A stretch of 64,000 nucleotides of DNA, from positions 1 through 64,000 of the forward strand of contig CAYPYN010000004.1 of assembly GCA_964415295.1 (NCBI GenBank), in the 5' to 3' direction. Shown here one piece after another: positions 27,560-36,528 of this stretch. Each line of letters begins with the position of its first letter. The first letter of the stretch is position 1. This DNA comes from SB21 sp964415295. Lineage in GTDB: Bacteria > CLD3 > SB21. The position numbers and the translations under genes were made by a program. The notes under the pieces are model-generated. The model was not told where the DNA came from. It searched no databases and saw only the letters and a program-made list of their open reading frames with translations.

Positions 27560-29324
27560 TTCCCTTTCGCCCGGAAATTCCCATCTCTTCAATCTCCTAT
27601 TATTTTCTTACCTGATCTTCGTGTTTCCTGCTTTTTGCGCAGGAAAGTTGTCTGCCCAATCCCGCTTTAATGGAACAAAAAGCCTCATCGTCATTAACGA
27701 TGGGTCCAACATTGGCCAAGCACATCGTTTTGTAGAATCCACCGGATGTCATGTGCTTCATATTTTTCCGCCAAGATTAATGATCGCCTACGTGACGCAA
27801 GAGGCAGAACAGCAATTGATCACTTCAGGAATCGTTCGCACCGTCCACTCCCAGTCAATTGTTACAGAGTCATTCTTGTTTCTCTCTCAGGAAGAGAAGT
27901 TCGGGCTATTGATGTGGAATGACGCTTTCGTAAATACCGTCGAACTACAACCGGATTTTTTCCAAAACCCTTCGTTTGCTTTTAAGAACAGCAGCCCACG
28001 CATCGACGAGAGCTCTCGAGCGACCTTCTCGCCGAATCCTATGCTAGGCTCAAACGTCGTCGGAATTGTCTTTGCGGAATCGGACGGCACACAGGATGCA
28101 AAGTCGGAATCCTGGTCCTTCGAGAAGATGCGATCCGTGATTCAACAGATCTATAAAGGACTCGACTGGTGGGCCCACGCCGGAGGGTACAGGGCCGATC
28201 TATCCTGGACGTACGACATCCGCCTCTGTGCAACGCCATATGAACCCATATCACGCCCAAAATATGAAAGCGCTCTATGGGTGACCGATTGCATGAAACG
28301 ACTTGGATTCATGGCAGGCACTGACATTGAACGCACACGCCAGTACAACGAGCAATTGAAGGCCCGCTATTCGACCGATCATTCCTTTGTCATCATGGCA
28401 GTGAGTGCAGCGAACGATTCTGACGGATATTTTGCTCAGCAAAGCGGAACCGCCTGGGCCTTCGTCGGAGGTCCCTATATGGTCATTTCAGATAAATCCG
28501 GTTCTTGGGGACCATACGGATTATGGAAAGTTGTCGCGCATGAAACGGGACATATATTCAACGCGAAGGATGAATACGATCCCGAGTATGAAAAAAATAT
28601 GCTCGCATCCAATTCACTGAATGACGCGGCAAACGTGCCCATGAAAGATCCATGCCTGATGAAGTCGAACGATCCCATTTTATGTGAAGAAACTCTCGCT
28701 CAGATTGGCTGGAAGGATAGTGACGAAGACGGTATCTTTGATGCCGATACGGCAAACAAGAAGGCACATTTCCATGTCGCAGAAAGAAAAGAAGAAGCCC
28801 AAGTGCCGGCCAAATCCGTGCTTCTGTTTTATGAAGATTTCTCAGAAAACAAGGGCTGGTATGAAGATATAAATAATAATGTCTCGGATGGCCGTTACCG
28901 GATGTATGACCCGAATCTTGGTAATTCCTCATGGCTCGAAAGGTCGTATGATGATTTCACGGCCTCGGTTAGAGTTCGGTGGACAGATGGGTCGCTGTCG
29001 AACGGATACGGTCTGATGGTTCGCGCAAAAACGGCCTCCGACGGTTACTTCTTTTTCATCAATCAAAACGGAAATTTTGCCTTTGGGAAGTATGTTAATG
29101 CCGAGTGGAAATATCTCGTGCCGTGGACATCTTCCGCCTCAATCAATCCAGACTTGGAAAACACGCTTAAGGTCTCATGTAAAGGCAACCTCTACACTCT
29201 ATTTATCAACAACGAGCAAGTTGCTCAAACCGCCGACGACACTTTTGTTTACGGCTACGTCGGACTCACCGTTCTCCCCGATGTACATGTCCAGTTTGAC
29301 GAACTTTCCGTATATTCTCCCTAA
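27546..29324 (+). CDS. Secreted metzincin-like metalloprotease with C-terminal LamG-like domain
   Basis: From a TTG at 27546 the product is about 592 aa. A signal peptide (hydrophobic FNLLLFSYLIFVFPAFCAG, cleavage near LSAQ) precedes a catalytic domain with HETGHIFNAKDEY. His332, Glu333 and His336 with Asp342 fit HExxHxxGxxD, as in M64-like and other metzincin relatives, except for Asn at the Gly position. Residues about 460-592 form a concanavalin-like beta-domain (FYEDFSENKGWYED, NGYGLMVRAKTASDGYFFFI) that may bind glycans. The start is unclear: no ATG lies near the signal peptide, and a GAGGAG at the end of the previous gene is followed by no usual start codon. TTG 27546 overlaps that gene by 14 bases. 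Confidence 0.8.
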   Translation: MLRSNSLSPGNSHLFNLLLFSYLIFVFPAFCAGKLSAQSRFNGTKSLIVINDGSNIGQAHRFVESTGCHVLHIFPPRLMIAYVTQEAEQQLITSGIVRTVHSQSIVTESFLFLSQEEKFGLLMWNDAFVNTVELQPDFFQNPSFAFKNSSPRIDESSRATFSPNPMLGSNVVGIVFAESDGTQDAKSESWSFEKMRSVIQQIYKGLDWWAHAGGYRADLSWTYDIRLCATPYEPISRPKYESALWVTDCMKRLGFMAGTDIERTRQYNEQLKARYSTDHSFVIMAVSAANDSDGYFAQQSGTAWAFVGGPYMVISDKSGSWGPYGLWKVVAHETGHIFNAKDEYDPEYEKNMLASNSLNDAANVPMKDPCLMKSNDPILCEETLAQIGWKDSDEDGIFDADTANKKAHFHVAERKEEAQVPAKSVLLFYEDFSENKGWYEDINNNVSDGRYRMYDPNLGNSSWLERSYDDFTASVRVRWTDGSLSNGYGLMVRAKTASDGYFFFINQNGNFAFGKYVNAEWKYLVPWTSSASINPDLENTLKVSCKGNLYTLFINNEQVAQTADDTFVYGYVGLTVLPDVHVQFDELSVYSP

Positions 29325-29333
29325 AAAAATTTA

Positions 29334-29362
29334 TTGACAATCATTTTCTTTTTAGGTAGTTT
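29334..29362 (+). promoter_or_regulatory. Putative sigma-70 promoter for the FadL/SGNH pair
   Basis: A perfect TTGACA (29334-29339), 17-base spacer and TAGTTT (29357-29362). Transcription would start near 29369, leaving a leader of about 125 AT-rich bases before the ATG at 29494. I saw no riboswitch-like structure in that leader. Confidence 0.5.
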
Positions 29363-29493
29363 GATTTCGTTATTTTTGCCTTCCTTCCTGTCTAATGGGC
29401 GATAATAGTTTCTTTATATTATTAAATTTCACTTCTATTCATTTCTTATAATGTCCTATCTACAAGAGTAACCTAACCTCAGGAGGATCACAG

Positions 29494-30873
29494 ATGAATT
29501 CATGTCGAACAAAATTTTCTGCAAAAGCGGCATTGGGCATGCTGATCGTGATGCTATGCGCACAGCAGCTGTTGGCCGGCGGCTTTTCGATTTATGAACA
29601 AGGCGCTCGTGCCACCGCTCAAGCCGGCGCTGTTGTAGCTCGGCCCTACGATGCCTCGGCAGCGTTCTATAACCCGGGCGGACTGGCCTTTTACAGTGTC
29701 CCCGGGCAATGGCGGATCTATGTAGGTATTACGCCGGTCCAGTCTCTGTCAAAGTTCTCCGGCTTGAATCCTTCCCCTGGTCTTGGCCAGAGAGATAAAG
29801 CCGTTGAAAAATGGTTCCCGCCGTTTGACATGTACGCGTTTTATCAGATCAATGATAAGATGTCAGCCGGTCTGGCCATCAATACTCCGTTTGGCCTTGG
29901 AACTGAATGGGATAACTCCAATGGCGATTACAGCGGAAGATTCCGTTCTATTGAAGCAGATATACAATCCGTATTCGTGTCTCCGACTTTTTCATACAAG
30001 ATCAATGACATGTTCGGTGTAGGTGTATCCCTGAGTTATGTTTATTCCAAAGTTCTGCTGAGAAGGAACAACGCCGCCACTTTGTTCGACGGCACCACAA
30101 CCCGCGTATACGATGTCGCGGCGGTCAAACTTACAGGCGAAGACAAAGGATCCTTCGGCTATCAACTCGGTATTTTTGCGAAAGTTAATGATCAATTGTC
30201 ATTTGGTTTGGATTATAAAGGTTCGGTTAAGAATGATTTTGAAGGAACCGCGAGATTTCGTCAGATCACACATTCAAAGACTTCCACCGATACTTTAGGT
30301 TTCCGCGTAATCGATCCGAGCGTAGCTGCGACCCTTGCTAACCCGCTTTTCGGCGGTCTAAAACAAAAAGGCAACACCAGCGTCGAATATCCGGCCAGCT
30401 TGGTCATTGGCGCCGCCTATAAGCCTATGAATAACCTCACCGTCGAGTTTGACTTCGGTTATGTATGGTGGAGCGTTTTTGACAAAGTCGTCATCAAATT
30501 CCCTGAGCAGAAACAACCGGGCGCTGCGCCGTCAATTTTGGAGGAGAATTACAAAGATACGTGGCAGATTCGTCTCGGTGCCGAGTACGACGTGAATGAA
30601 AAATTGCAGGTGCGCGCCGGATACATTTTTGACAAGACCCCTGCTCCAGTCGAAACCATCAATCCTCTTCTTCCGGACGCCAATCGAAACGATATCGGTA
30701 TCGGCCTCGGTTATAAGATCAATGAAGCCTGGCACGTGGATGCCGCTTACATGGCCGTTATCTTCAGCGAAGCCAATACTAAAGGTAAGAATGTAGACGG
30801 ATACGACGGCGTATATAACTCGCACGTAAATCTGTTTTCCTTGAATTTTGGTTATACGTTTGGCGGCAAATAA
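29494..30873 (+). CDS. FadL/OmpP1/TodX-family outer-membrane transporter
   Basis: The 459-aa protein has a signal peptide (cleavage after LLA) and the FadL family N-terminus GGFSIYEQGARATAQAGAVVAR, which forms the hatch, followed by DASAAFYNPGGLA. Strand repeats with AGLAINTPFGLGTEW and GVGVSLSYVYSKV lead to a C-terminal aromatic strand (LFSLNFGYTFGGK). FadL porins take up long-chain fatty acids and other hydrophobic compounds by lateral diffusion. The ATG follows CAGGAGGATCACAG. The SGNH hydrolase lipoprotein gene begins 48 bases later and is likely co-transcribed; a substrate-release-and-uptake pair is plausible but inferred. Confidence 0.95.
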   Translation: MNSCRTKFSAKAALGMLIVMLCAQQLLAGGFSIYEQGARATAQAGAVVARPYDASAAFYNPGGLAFYSVPGQWRIYVGITPVQSLSKFSGLNPSPGLGQRDKAVEKWFPPFDMYAFYQINDKMSAGLAINTPFGLGTEWDNSNGDYSGRFRSIEADIQSVFVSPTFSYKINDMFGVGVSLSYVYSKVLLRRNNAATLFDGTTTRVYDVAAVKLTGEDKGSFGYQLGIFAKVNDQLSFGLDYKGSVKNDFEGTARFRQITHSKTSTDTLGFRVIDPSVAATLANPLFGGLKQKGNTSVEYPASLVIGAAYKPMNNLTVEFDFGYVWWSVFDKVVIKFPEQKQPGAAPSILEENYKDTWQIRLGAEYDVNEKLQVRAGYIFDKTPAPVETINPLLPDANRNDIGIGLGYKINEAWHVDAAYMAVIFSEANTKGKNVDGYDGVYNSHVNLFSLNFGYTFGGK

Positions 30874-30921
30874 TGATCATTAAATGAAAATGAAAAATCA
30901 TAATTTTCGGAGGAAAAATAA

Positions 30922-32346
30922 ATGAATCGCAATCACATTAAAAGGCTCGTCGCTTTTCTAAGCATGGTCGTAGCCCTCACCTATTTCAACGCGTGTTCGG
31001 TGGACTACCCCAGTACGAGCAGTCCCGACTTCGGCCGCATAACCACCAGCGGCGATGCAGATTTCTCAAAATTTGTCGTGGTCGGCAATAGCTTAACGGC
31101 CGGTTTTCAGAGCGGCGGCATGGCGAGAACATTTCAATTGAACAGCTACGGCGCCGTCATTGCGCGTCAGTTGGGAATGGACTCCGCCGGCAAAATGGGA
31201 TCCGAGTTTGAACAACCTTTGTTCGCCGATCCCGGTACTCCCGGTACTTTGACACTGCGCGTTACTTCTTCCGGCCCCTCGCCGACAGGCGTTACCGGTG
31301 CGGTTACAAATCCGCTGAATCTGGCACTGGCAAGACCTTATGATAATATAGCCGTTCCCGGTTCTTTTGTATGGGATTTCACGCATGCCACCGGAAGCAC
31401 CAATAATACATCCTGGTCACAGACGCGATTTGGCTCACAAAATGCCTTGTTTGATCCGATCCTGAGAGGATTGGGAACTCAATACCAGCAGGTTAAAGCC
31501 TTGGCCCCATCCTTTGTGATCTGGTGGGAAGGCCACAATGATATCCTTGGGTATGCCACCAGCGGTGCCGGCATCAGAGGCGATTTCCAAGCCGCAGCCG
31601 TTGCCGGATATACTCCGGTTAATGCATCCGATCCATTGGCAGGAACCTTTGGATACAATTTTAATGACGGATTCAATGCATCCATGGATAGCCTTGCCTC
31701 AATTGGCGCCGGTGTTATTACGGGCAATATTCCATACGTCACGGACATTCCGTTTTTCACAACCGTATTTCCTTCATCTTCCGTCCCAGATACCAATGGA
31801 CATCCGTGGTATTTGATTACGAATCCTTCTACCGGTGCAAAGACACGTCTCTATTATCAGGAATCGACCACACCGGACAGCATTATGTATCTGTTATTGC
31901 CCGTCTCTTCTTTGCTTGGCAGCACGTCGGCGGCCATCGGCGATCTCAATGGAGCAACTCCTTATGGCTTGCATCCATTAGATCCCATTCAGGGAAGATA
32001 CACTCTGACCATCAATGAAGTGGCCAATATTAGGACTATCATTGATTCCTATAATGCATCGATTGCCGCCGCCGCCGCGGAACATGGATACACGGTGGTC
32101 GATTTCAATCATATTTTCTCCGATATTAAGGCCGTTTCCGGCTCTGCTGGTGCGGGGTATTCCATCGGCAGCGGTATCAAAGTTAAGACCGATTTTATTT
32201 CCGGTGGTTTGTTCAGCCTCGATGGCGTCCATCCGTCCGCGCTGGGATACGCCTTTGTGGCCAACGAATATATAAAGGCGATCAATGCCCATTTCGGCAG
32301 TAATATTCCGCTGGTCAACTTTAATTCCTTTATGAATCCACAATAG
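30922..32346 (+). CDS. SGNH/GDSL-family hydrolase lipoprotein
   Basis: The 474-aa product has a lipoprotein-like signal ending in YFNAC (lipid-anchored Cys25). SGNH block I is VVGNSLTAGF, with nucleophile Ser57 and Asn in place of the usual Asp in GDS. Block III is WWEGHNDIL, and block V DGVHPSALGYA supplies the catalytic Asp-His pair. It should hydrolyse ester bonds in lipids or acylated glycans at the outer membrane. A clear CGGAGG ribosome-binding site precedes the ATG. It follows the FadL gene and ends before a strong bidirectional terminator. The central segment (about 200-340) is an insertion relative to minimal SGNH enzymes. Confidence 0.9.
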   Translation: MNRNHIKRLVAFLSMVVALTYFNACSVDYPSTSSPDFGRITTSGDADFSKFVVVGNSLTAGFQSGGMARTFQLNSYGAVIARQLGMDSAGKMGSEFEQPLFADPGTPGTLTLRVTSSGPSPTGVTGAVTNPLNLALARPYDNIAVPGSFVWDFTHATGSTNNTSWSQTRFGSQNALFDPILRGLGTQYQQVKALAPSFVIWWEGHNDILGYATSGAGIRGDFQAAAVAGYTPVNASDPLAGTFGYNFNDGFNASMDSLASIGAGVITGNIPYVTDIPFFTTVFPSSSVPDTNGHPWYLITNPSTGAKTRLYYQESTTPDSIMYLLLPVSSLLGSTSAAIGDLNGATPYGLHPLDPIQGRYTLTINEVANIRTIIDSYNASIAAAAAEHGYTVVDFNHIFSDIKAVSGSAGAGYSIGSGIKVKTDFISGGLFSLDGVHPSALGYAFVANEYIKAINAHFGSNIPLVNFNSFMNPQ

Positions 32347-32364
32347 TCAGAGAAATTGACAAAT

Positions 32365-32401
32365 AAAAAACCCATTCCGTATCAACGGAATGGGTTTTTT
32401 T
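32365..32401. terminator. Strong bidirectional rho-independent terminator
   Basis: A 10-bp perfect stem, CCCATTCCGT (32371-32380) with ACGGAATGGG (32385-32394), has a 4-base loop, flanking A-run and T-run. It serves the FadL/SGNH unit on the plus strand and could also stop readthrough from the tRNAs on the minus strand. Confidence 0.9.
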
Positions 32402-32416
32402 ATTAGAAAATGGAAT

Positions 32417-32447
32417 AAAAAAACTCCCACACCAATCGTGAGGGAGT
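32417..32447 (-). terminator. Terminator of the tRNA unit
   Basis: On the minus strand ACTCCC (32447-32442) pairs with GGGAGT (32428-32423), and T-rich sequence follows (plus-strand A-run 32417-32423). It lies 10 bases after the 3' end of tRNA-Tyr. Confidence 0.7.
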
Positions 32448-32456
32448 CTTTTTCAG

Positions 32457-32540
32457 TGGGCAGTGAAGGATTTGAACCTCCGTAGGGCTTAGCCCGACAG
32501 ATTTACAGTCTGTTGCGATTGACCACTCCGCCAACTGCCC
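32457..32540 (-). tRNA. tRNA-Tyr (anticodon GTA)
   Basis: An 84-nt cloverleaf on the minus strand. The 7-bp acceptor GGGCAGT pairs with ACTGCCC and the discriminator is A. The anticodon arm CAGACTGTAAATCTG presents GTA, and a long class II variable arm (GGGCTAAGCCC) is as expected for bacterial tyrosine tRNA. The T-arm is GGTTCAAATCC. CCA is not encoded. It is 25 bases downstream of tRNA-Thr. Confidence 0.95.
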
Positions 32541-32565
32541 GTTTTGAAAAAATTTTGACCAGTAG

Positions 32566-32638
<73 letters not shown>

Positions 32639-32735
32639 ATCATTACGCAAAGAACATTCGAAATTTTGCGCGCAGAATATATACAAAGAGTTCAGAAAAG
32701 TCAACAAAAATATCCATTTGAAAACGCCTTTCGAT

Positions 32736-33605
32736 ATGAGGAATAAAACTTTTACTCTGAGTCCGGTCCTGTTCATCCTCCCCTGGATCCTGGTATTTGG
32801 CGCTTTTTGGATGTATCCCATCGTCTATTCCTTCATGCTCAGCTTTACCAATCATTCACTTGTTGAACCGGACAAAACAGCGTGGATCGGCTTACAAAAC
32901 TATCATGATCTCTATTCCGATCCTGTATTTCTTGTTTCGATAAAGAATACCTTTCTTTATTGCGTAGTTACAATTCCTGTCACCATCGTTTTGGCTATTC
33001 TTATTGCCAATAACATTCACCGCACACGAAAAGGAGAGTTGATTTTCAGAACCGCGCTTTTTTTACCATCGGTCATCTCAGTCACCGTTCTGGCTTTGAT
33101 ATTCATCCAATTCTATGCGCCCCAGGGTTATCTCCATCGGTTCATTCAATGGATAGGATTTCTGGGCCAATCGCGGGGCCTCTTGCTTGAAGAACAAACC
33201 GCCTTATGGGCCATCATGGTCATGGATATATTTATTGGAACCGGCTACTATAGCATACTATTCGCCGCGGCCATAAAAAATGTCCCCGTTGACCTGTACG
33301 AGAGCGCCGATATCTCCGGTGCAAGCGAAGGACAGAAGTTGCGTTACATCACATTGCCCCTTATCAGACCTATGATCTTGTTCTCAGTGGTCATTGGCAC
33401 CATCAAAGGGCTCCAGGTTTTTACGGAAATATACATCATGACCAAAGGAGGTCCTCTGCGTAGTTCAACCACAATGATCTATTATGTGTACGAACTGGCT
33501 TTTAAGAATTTTGAAATGGGTTACGCCTCAGCCGCGGCTTATGTCTTGCTATTTATTACGGGGATTCTCGCCTGGATGCAGTTTCGCTTGTTAAGAACAG
33601 CCTAA
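32736..33605 (+). CDS. Sugar-type ABC transporter permease (MalF/UgpA family), orphan
   Basis: The product of about 289 aa has six predicted membrane helices and the EAA loop (YESADISGASEGQKLRYITLPLIRP), which contacts the ATPase, followed by the conserved FTEIYIMTKGGPLRSSTTMIYY typical of MalF-type carbohydrate permeases. Such importers need a second permease, a binding protein and an ATPase; none is adjacent, because the following genes run the other way. Either the partners are elsewhere or the system has been broken up. An in-frame TTG at 32718 would add six residues; neither start has a clear ribosome-binding site. Its stop codon abuts that of the convergent DUF2752 gene. Confidence 0.9.
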   Translation: MRNKTFTLSPVLFILPWILVFGAFWMYPIVYSFMLSFTNHSLVEPDKTAWIGLQNYHDLYSDPVFLVSIKNTFLYCVVTIPVTIVLAILIANNIHRTRKGELIFRTALFLPSVISVTVLALIFIQFYAPQGYLHRFIQWIGFLGQSRGLLLEEQTALWAIMVMDIFIGTGYYSILFAAAIKNVPVDLYESADISGASEGQKLRYITLPLIRPMILFSVVIGTIKGLQVFTEIYIMTKGGPLRSSTTMIYYVYELAFKNFEMGYASAAAYVLLFITGILAWMQFRLLRTA

Positions 33606-34045
33606 CTCACAAGCTTCATGATGTAAATTTTGTAAAACCAGCTTAGAAAAAATAAAATCAGAAGTATAACCTGCAATAGTTCCGAGCCTTTTGAATTAAG
33701 CAACTCGGACAGCGGAATTTTCCGTCCAAGGGCCAGAATGGCAATAAATCCCAAACTGCCCAGGACGATGGCCAGAAAAAGCCCAAAAGGCTGCGTTACC
33801 AGAGCAATTAACCATTCTCCACTGATACTCAAAGCCAGGGCTGTGGTCACTCCGCACGAAGGGCATGGATAGCCTGTGACCGTAAGAAAACCGCAGGCCG
33901 GAAACCCTAATTGACGGTGGGTGCCATAACCCGCGGCCGAGGGCTCCAATGAAGACAAAATAATGGCGAATAATGTTAGTAAGAGCAAATACAAGACATA
34001 AGGCCATGGTGAGAATGACGTGCGGTTCGGGCCGGCCGGATCCAT
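33602..34045 (-). CDS. DUF2752 membrane protein
   Basis: The 147-aa protein has three hydrophobic helices (about 15-32, 76-102, 122-142). The DUF2752 motif CGFLTVTGYPCPSCGVTTAL holds three cysteines (Cys51, Cys61, Cys64), probably in the loop before helix 2. The function of the family is unknown; the CPxCG motif could bind metal or undergo redox. The start overlaps the stop of the HEAT-repeat gene (TGATG), so translation is coupled. It is the last gene of the long chemosensory block. Confidence 0.85.
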   Translation of the reverse strand: MDPAGPNRTSFSPWPYVLYLLLLTLFAIILSSLEPSAAGYGTHRQLGFPACGFLTVTGYPCPSCGVTTALALSISGEWLIALVTQPFGLFLAIVLGSLGFIAILALGRKIPLSELLNSKGSELLQVILLILFFLSWFYKIYIMKLVS

Positions 34046-34800
34046 CAGGGTTCTTTTACGGTATTTTTTAAGTTCTCAAAAGCTAATTCAACATCGAATT
34101 TCAGATCCATGACAAAATTAGGAATGGTTTTGAATTCGTCAAGCGACTCCATCACTTCCCGATGGTATTTTTCGATAGTATGAAACTTAATCCTTTTTCT
34201 CTTCTCAAGGTCCTCGATGCGGTGGTTCCAATCGATAATCTGCGATGAATTTTCTTCTATGTTCTTTCGAATACGGGCAATTTTTGTAATGATACGTTCT
34301 TTGACCTCTTGTGGGGTTGATGTGTGGCGTAAGAGCCTCAGCATTACACGCAACGACGTCTCTTCATCGGAAATAACATCAAGAAATATCTCATTTCGTA
34401 ACGCCGGCGTCAAACTCCGGTCGTTTAACACTTCAACCAGTTTGTCCGGATTGATTTTTAGCAGAAGATGAATGGCCCTTCGCCGAATGACAGGCACATT
34501 GCAAACGACCAGCCTTGCCAGCATCTCGGTGGCTACTTCTTCGCGGGTATCAGGGTTCTTGGCCTCTTCGAGTATACCTCTCAGATTCAATTCGGATAAA
34601 ACTGAAACCGCATCGGCGTTCCCCTCCTTGGAAAGCTGTACCAAGATCGGCTTTGTAATTCTCGCATTTTTTAAGGCAACAATGCTGATGCCCTGACTAG
34701 AATTCTCCTTAACAATTTTTCCCAGGAATCCCTCAATGCGCGAACGTTCTTCATCCGTAAGCCGGATGTCTTCTTCGATTTCGCTTTGAAAAAAATCCAT
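34045..34800 (-). CDS. HEAT-like helical-repeat protein
   Basis: The 251-aa all-helical protein has paired helices resembling HEAT/PBS repeats between about residues 60 and 170 (for example VIRRRAIHLLLKINPDKLVE and LRNEIFLDVISDEETSLRVM), then a charged coiled coil (about 170-210). There is no signal or membrane segment. HEAT solenoids act as protein-binding scaffolds. Its position between the hybrid kinase (26-base gap) and DUF2752 (overlap) suggests a link to the chemosensory proteins, but no direct motif shows this. Confidence 0.7.
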   Translation of the reverse strand: MDFFQSEIEEDIRLTDEERSRIEGFLGKIVKENSSQGISIVALKNARITKPILVQLSKEGNADAVSVLSELNLRGILEEAKNPDTREEVATEMLARLVVCNVPVIRRRAIHLLLKINPDKLVEVLNDRSLTPALRNEIFLDVISDEETSLRVMLRLLRHTSTPQEVKERIITKIARIRKNIEENSSQIIDWNHRIEDLEKRKRIKFHTIEKYHREVMESLDEFKTIPNFVMDLKFDVELAFENLKNTVKEP

Positions 34801-34826
34801 TATTCTACTCCAAAACTGTCATCGAT

Positions 34827-36512
34827 TTATTGGGAGACCTGGACGGTGAAATGTACCACCGTACCCTCGCCTACTTTGCTTTCAACCCAGATTCTGCCTT
34901 TGTGAGCTTCAACGATCGACTTACATATAGCGAGACCCAACCCGACTCCGCCGCCGGCCGCATGTTCATCACTGGAAAAAACGCCGCTTCCCCTCTTATA
35001 TTTCTCAAAAATCAGTGGAAGTTCCTCTTCCGGAATCCCGATTCCCGTATCTTGTACAAAAAACTCCGCCGACTGACCGTCACTCCCCAGCAAGCCAATC
35101 GTTACGTGGCCGCCATTGGCGGTAAATTTGATCCCGTTTGATATAAGGTTATTTAACACTTGTACAATTTTCTCGGCATCAAAAACGGCCTTCAGGCTCT
35201 CATTTTCTACCGCATTGACTAAAGTGATATCTTTTTGATGCGCCAAAATCGCCATATTTTTTATGGCGTCATCAATGACCGGTTTAACAGCATTTTTGTC
35301 GACAAAAACTTCCAGGGTGCCTGATTCGATTCTCGAGATATCCAGGATATCATTGATGAAGCTCAGCAGTTTCTTATTATTTCCTAAAATGTTACCCAGA
35401 ATCTCTTTCTGATCATCCGTCACAGGATCCACATACTCATGATAAAGCGCCTCGACAAAACTCTGATTGGCGATGATCGGTCCTCTGAGGTCATTGACAA
35501 TGGTAGAGGTAAAATTGGATTTTATTCTTTCGATCTCTTCTAATTTCCATATGTACTTGATAGTCAACAATAATTCCCGAGCGATGAGTTGGACAAGTTT
35601 AAAAATGTCCTTGTTGTACGCAAAGGTATCTGATGTAAAAACAGCGATCGATCCGATGGCAACTTTATCATCTTGCAGAGGAATGATTAAAGTCGACTGT
35701 ATAGCATCGCTGCCGTCCTCCTTTATCAATCCTTCCTGCAGTGTATCCCGTTTGATCTGCTTGTACATGCCAAGTCTGATTTTTTCCGGATTGAATTCTT
35801 GTTGGAGCACCGATTGTACGCAGGCCTCAATAAAACCTTCCGTAACGGGCTTTTGAACATCGATGGTTAAATGAACATCCTCTTTGACGAACAATGTAAT
35901 TACGGAAGCATGGTATTCTACGATCTGTCGGAAGAGATCAAAGGCCTTTTCGAGCATCTCCGACCTGTTGTAAGCATAACGCGACAACTCACGCATGCGG
36001 TTTGAAACGGTAGATTCATATAACAGCCTTTCCAGAATTCGGTTGATCTTCGTCTTAACGCTTTCTTCGGCTCCTTCCGGTGAACTTACCGCATATTTGT
36101 CTTCTTCCTTCTCATCGTAATCGATGGATTGGGGTTTAACGGAGGACTTAATGAGTCGATCGACTTCTGCCAGCAGTTCCGTCGTGTCGGTGGATTTTGT
36201 GACAAAACTATTGGCGCCGGCTTCAATGCCCCAAAAACGATCCTGTTGTTGCCCCAGGCTGGTCAAAAGGATGATAGGAATATGTCCTCTGGAAGGATCG
36301 TCTTTCACGAGCCGGCAGAATTGGTATCCATTAAGTTCCGGCATGATGATGTCGCTCACAATGAGATCGGGGTTCTCCGTTTCAACGAGATGCACGCCTT
36401 CCACGCCGTTCTTCGCACTGATCACGAGATAACCGGCTTTGGTCAAAGCCATTTTGTACATGATTAACTGCGTTGCACTATCGTCAACAACCAGTATTTT
36501 TTCTTTTGCCAC
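34827..36512 (-). CDS. Receiver-GAF-HisKA-HATPase hybrid protein with Asn at the phospho-acceptor site
   Basis: The 561-aa cytoplasmic protein has a receiver domain (3-120) with intact Asp54, Thr84 and Lys106, a GAF-like sensor (about 165-325), a HisKA-like dimer domain (330-400) and an HATPase (about 440-558) with N-box NNLISNGIKFT, DTGIGIPEEE and GGGVGLGLAICKS. The H-box reads TIVNDLRGPI where S-H-E-L-R-T-P-L is expected. The phospho-acceptor His is Asn340, confirmed by AAT on the coding strand (35493-35495). It therefore cannot autophosphorylate in the usual way. It may serve as a phospho-sensor, a dominant partner in a heterodimer, or a phosphatase-like regulator. It lies 16 bases after cheB in the chemosensory block. 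Confidence 0.9.
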   Translation of the reverse strand: MAKEKILVVDDSATQLIMYKMALTKAGYLVISAKNGVEGVHLVETENPDLIVSDIIMPELNGYQFCRLVKDDPSRGHIPIILLTSLGQQQDRFWGIEAGANSFVTKSTDTTELLAEVDRLIKSSVKPQSIDYDEKEEDKYAVSSPEGAEESVKTKINRILERLLYESTVSNRMRELSRYAYNRSEMLEKAFDLFRQIVEYHASVITLFVKEDVHLTIDVQKPVTEGFIEACVQSVLQQEFNPEKIRLGMYKQIKRDTLQEGLIKEDGSDAIQSTLIIPLQDDKVAIGSIAVFTSDTFAYNKDIFKLVQLIARELLLTIKYIWKLEEIERIKSNFTSTIVNDLRGPIIANQSFVEALYHEYVDPVTDDQKEILGNILGNNKKLLSFINDILDISRIESGTLEVFVDKNAVKPVIDDAIKNMAILAHQKDITLVNAVENESLKAVFDAEKIVQVLNNLISNGIKFTANGGHVTIGLLGSDGQSAEFFVQDTGIGIPEEELPLIFEKYKRGSGVFSSDEHAAGGGVGLGLAICKSIVEAHKGRIWVESKVGEGTVVHFTVQVSQ

Positions 36513-36528
36513 GTTCGTATCCTGTTAA

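Noticed and set aside
29363..29493. The long leader of the FadL gene as a riboswitch
   Set aside because: It is AT-rich with no stable stem or conserved aptamer motif that I could find.
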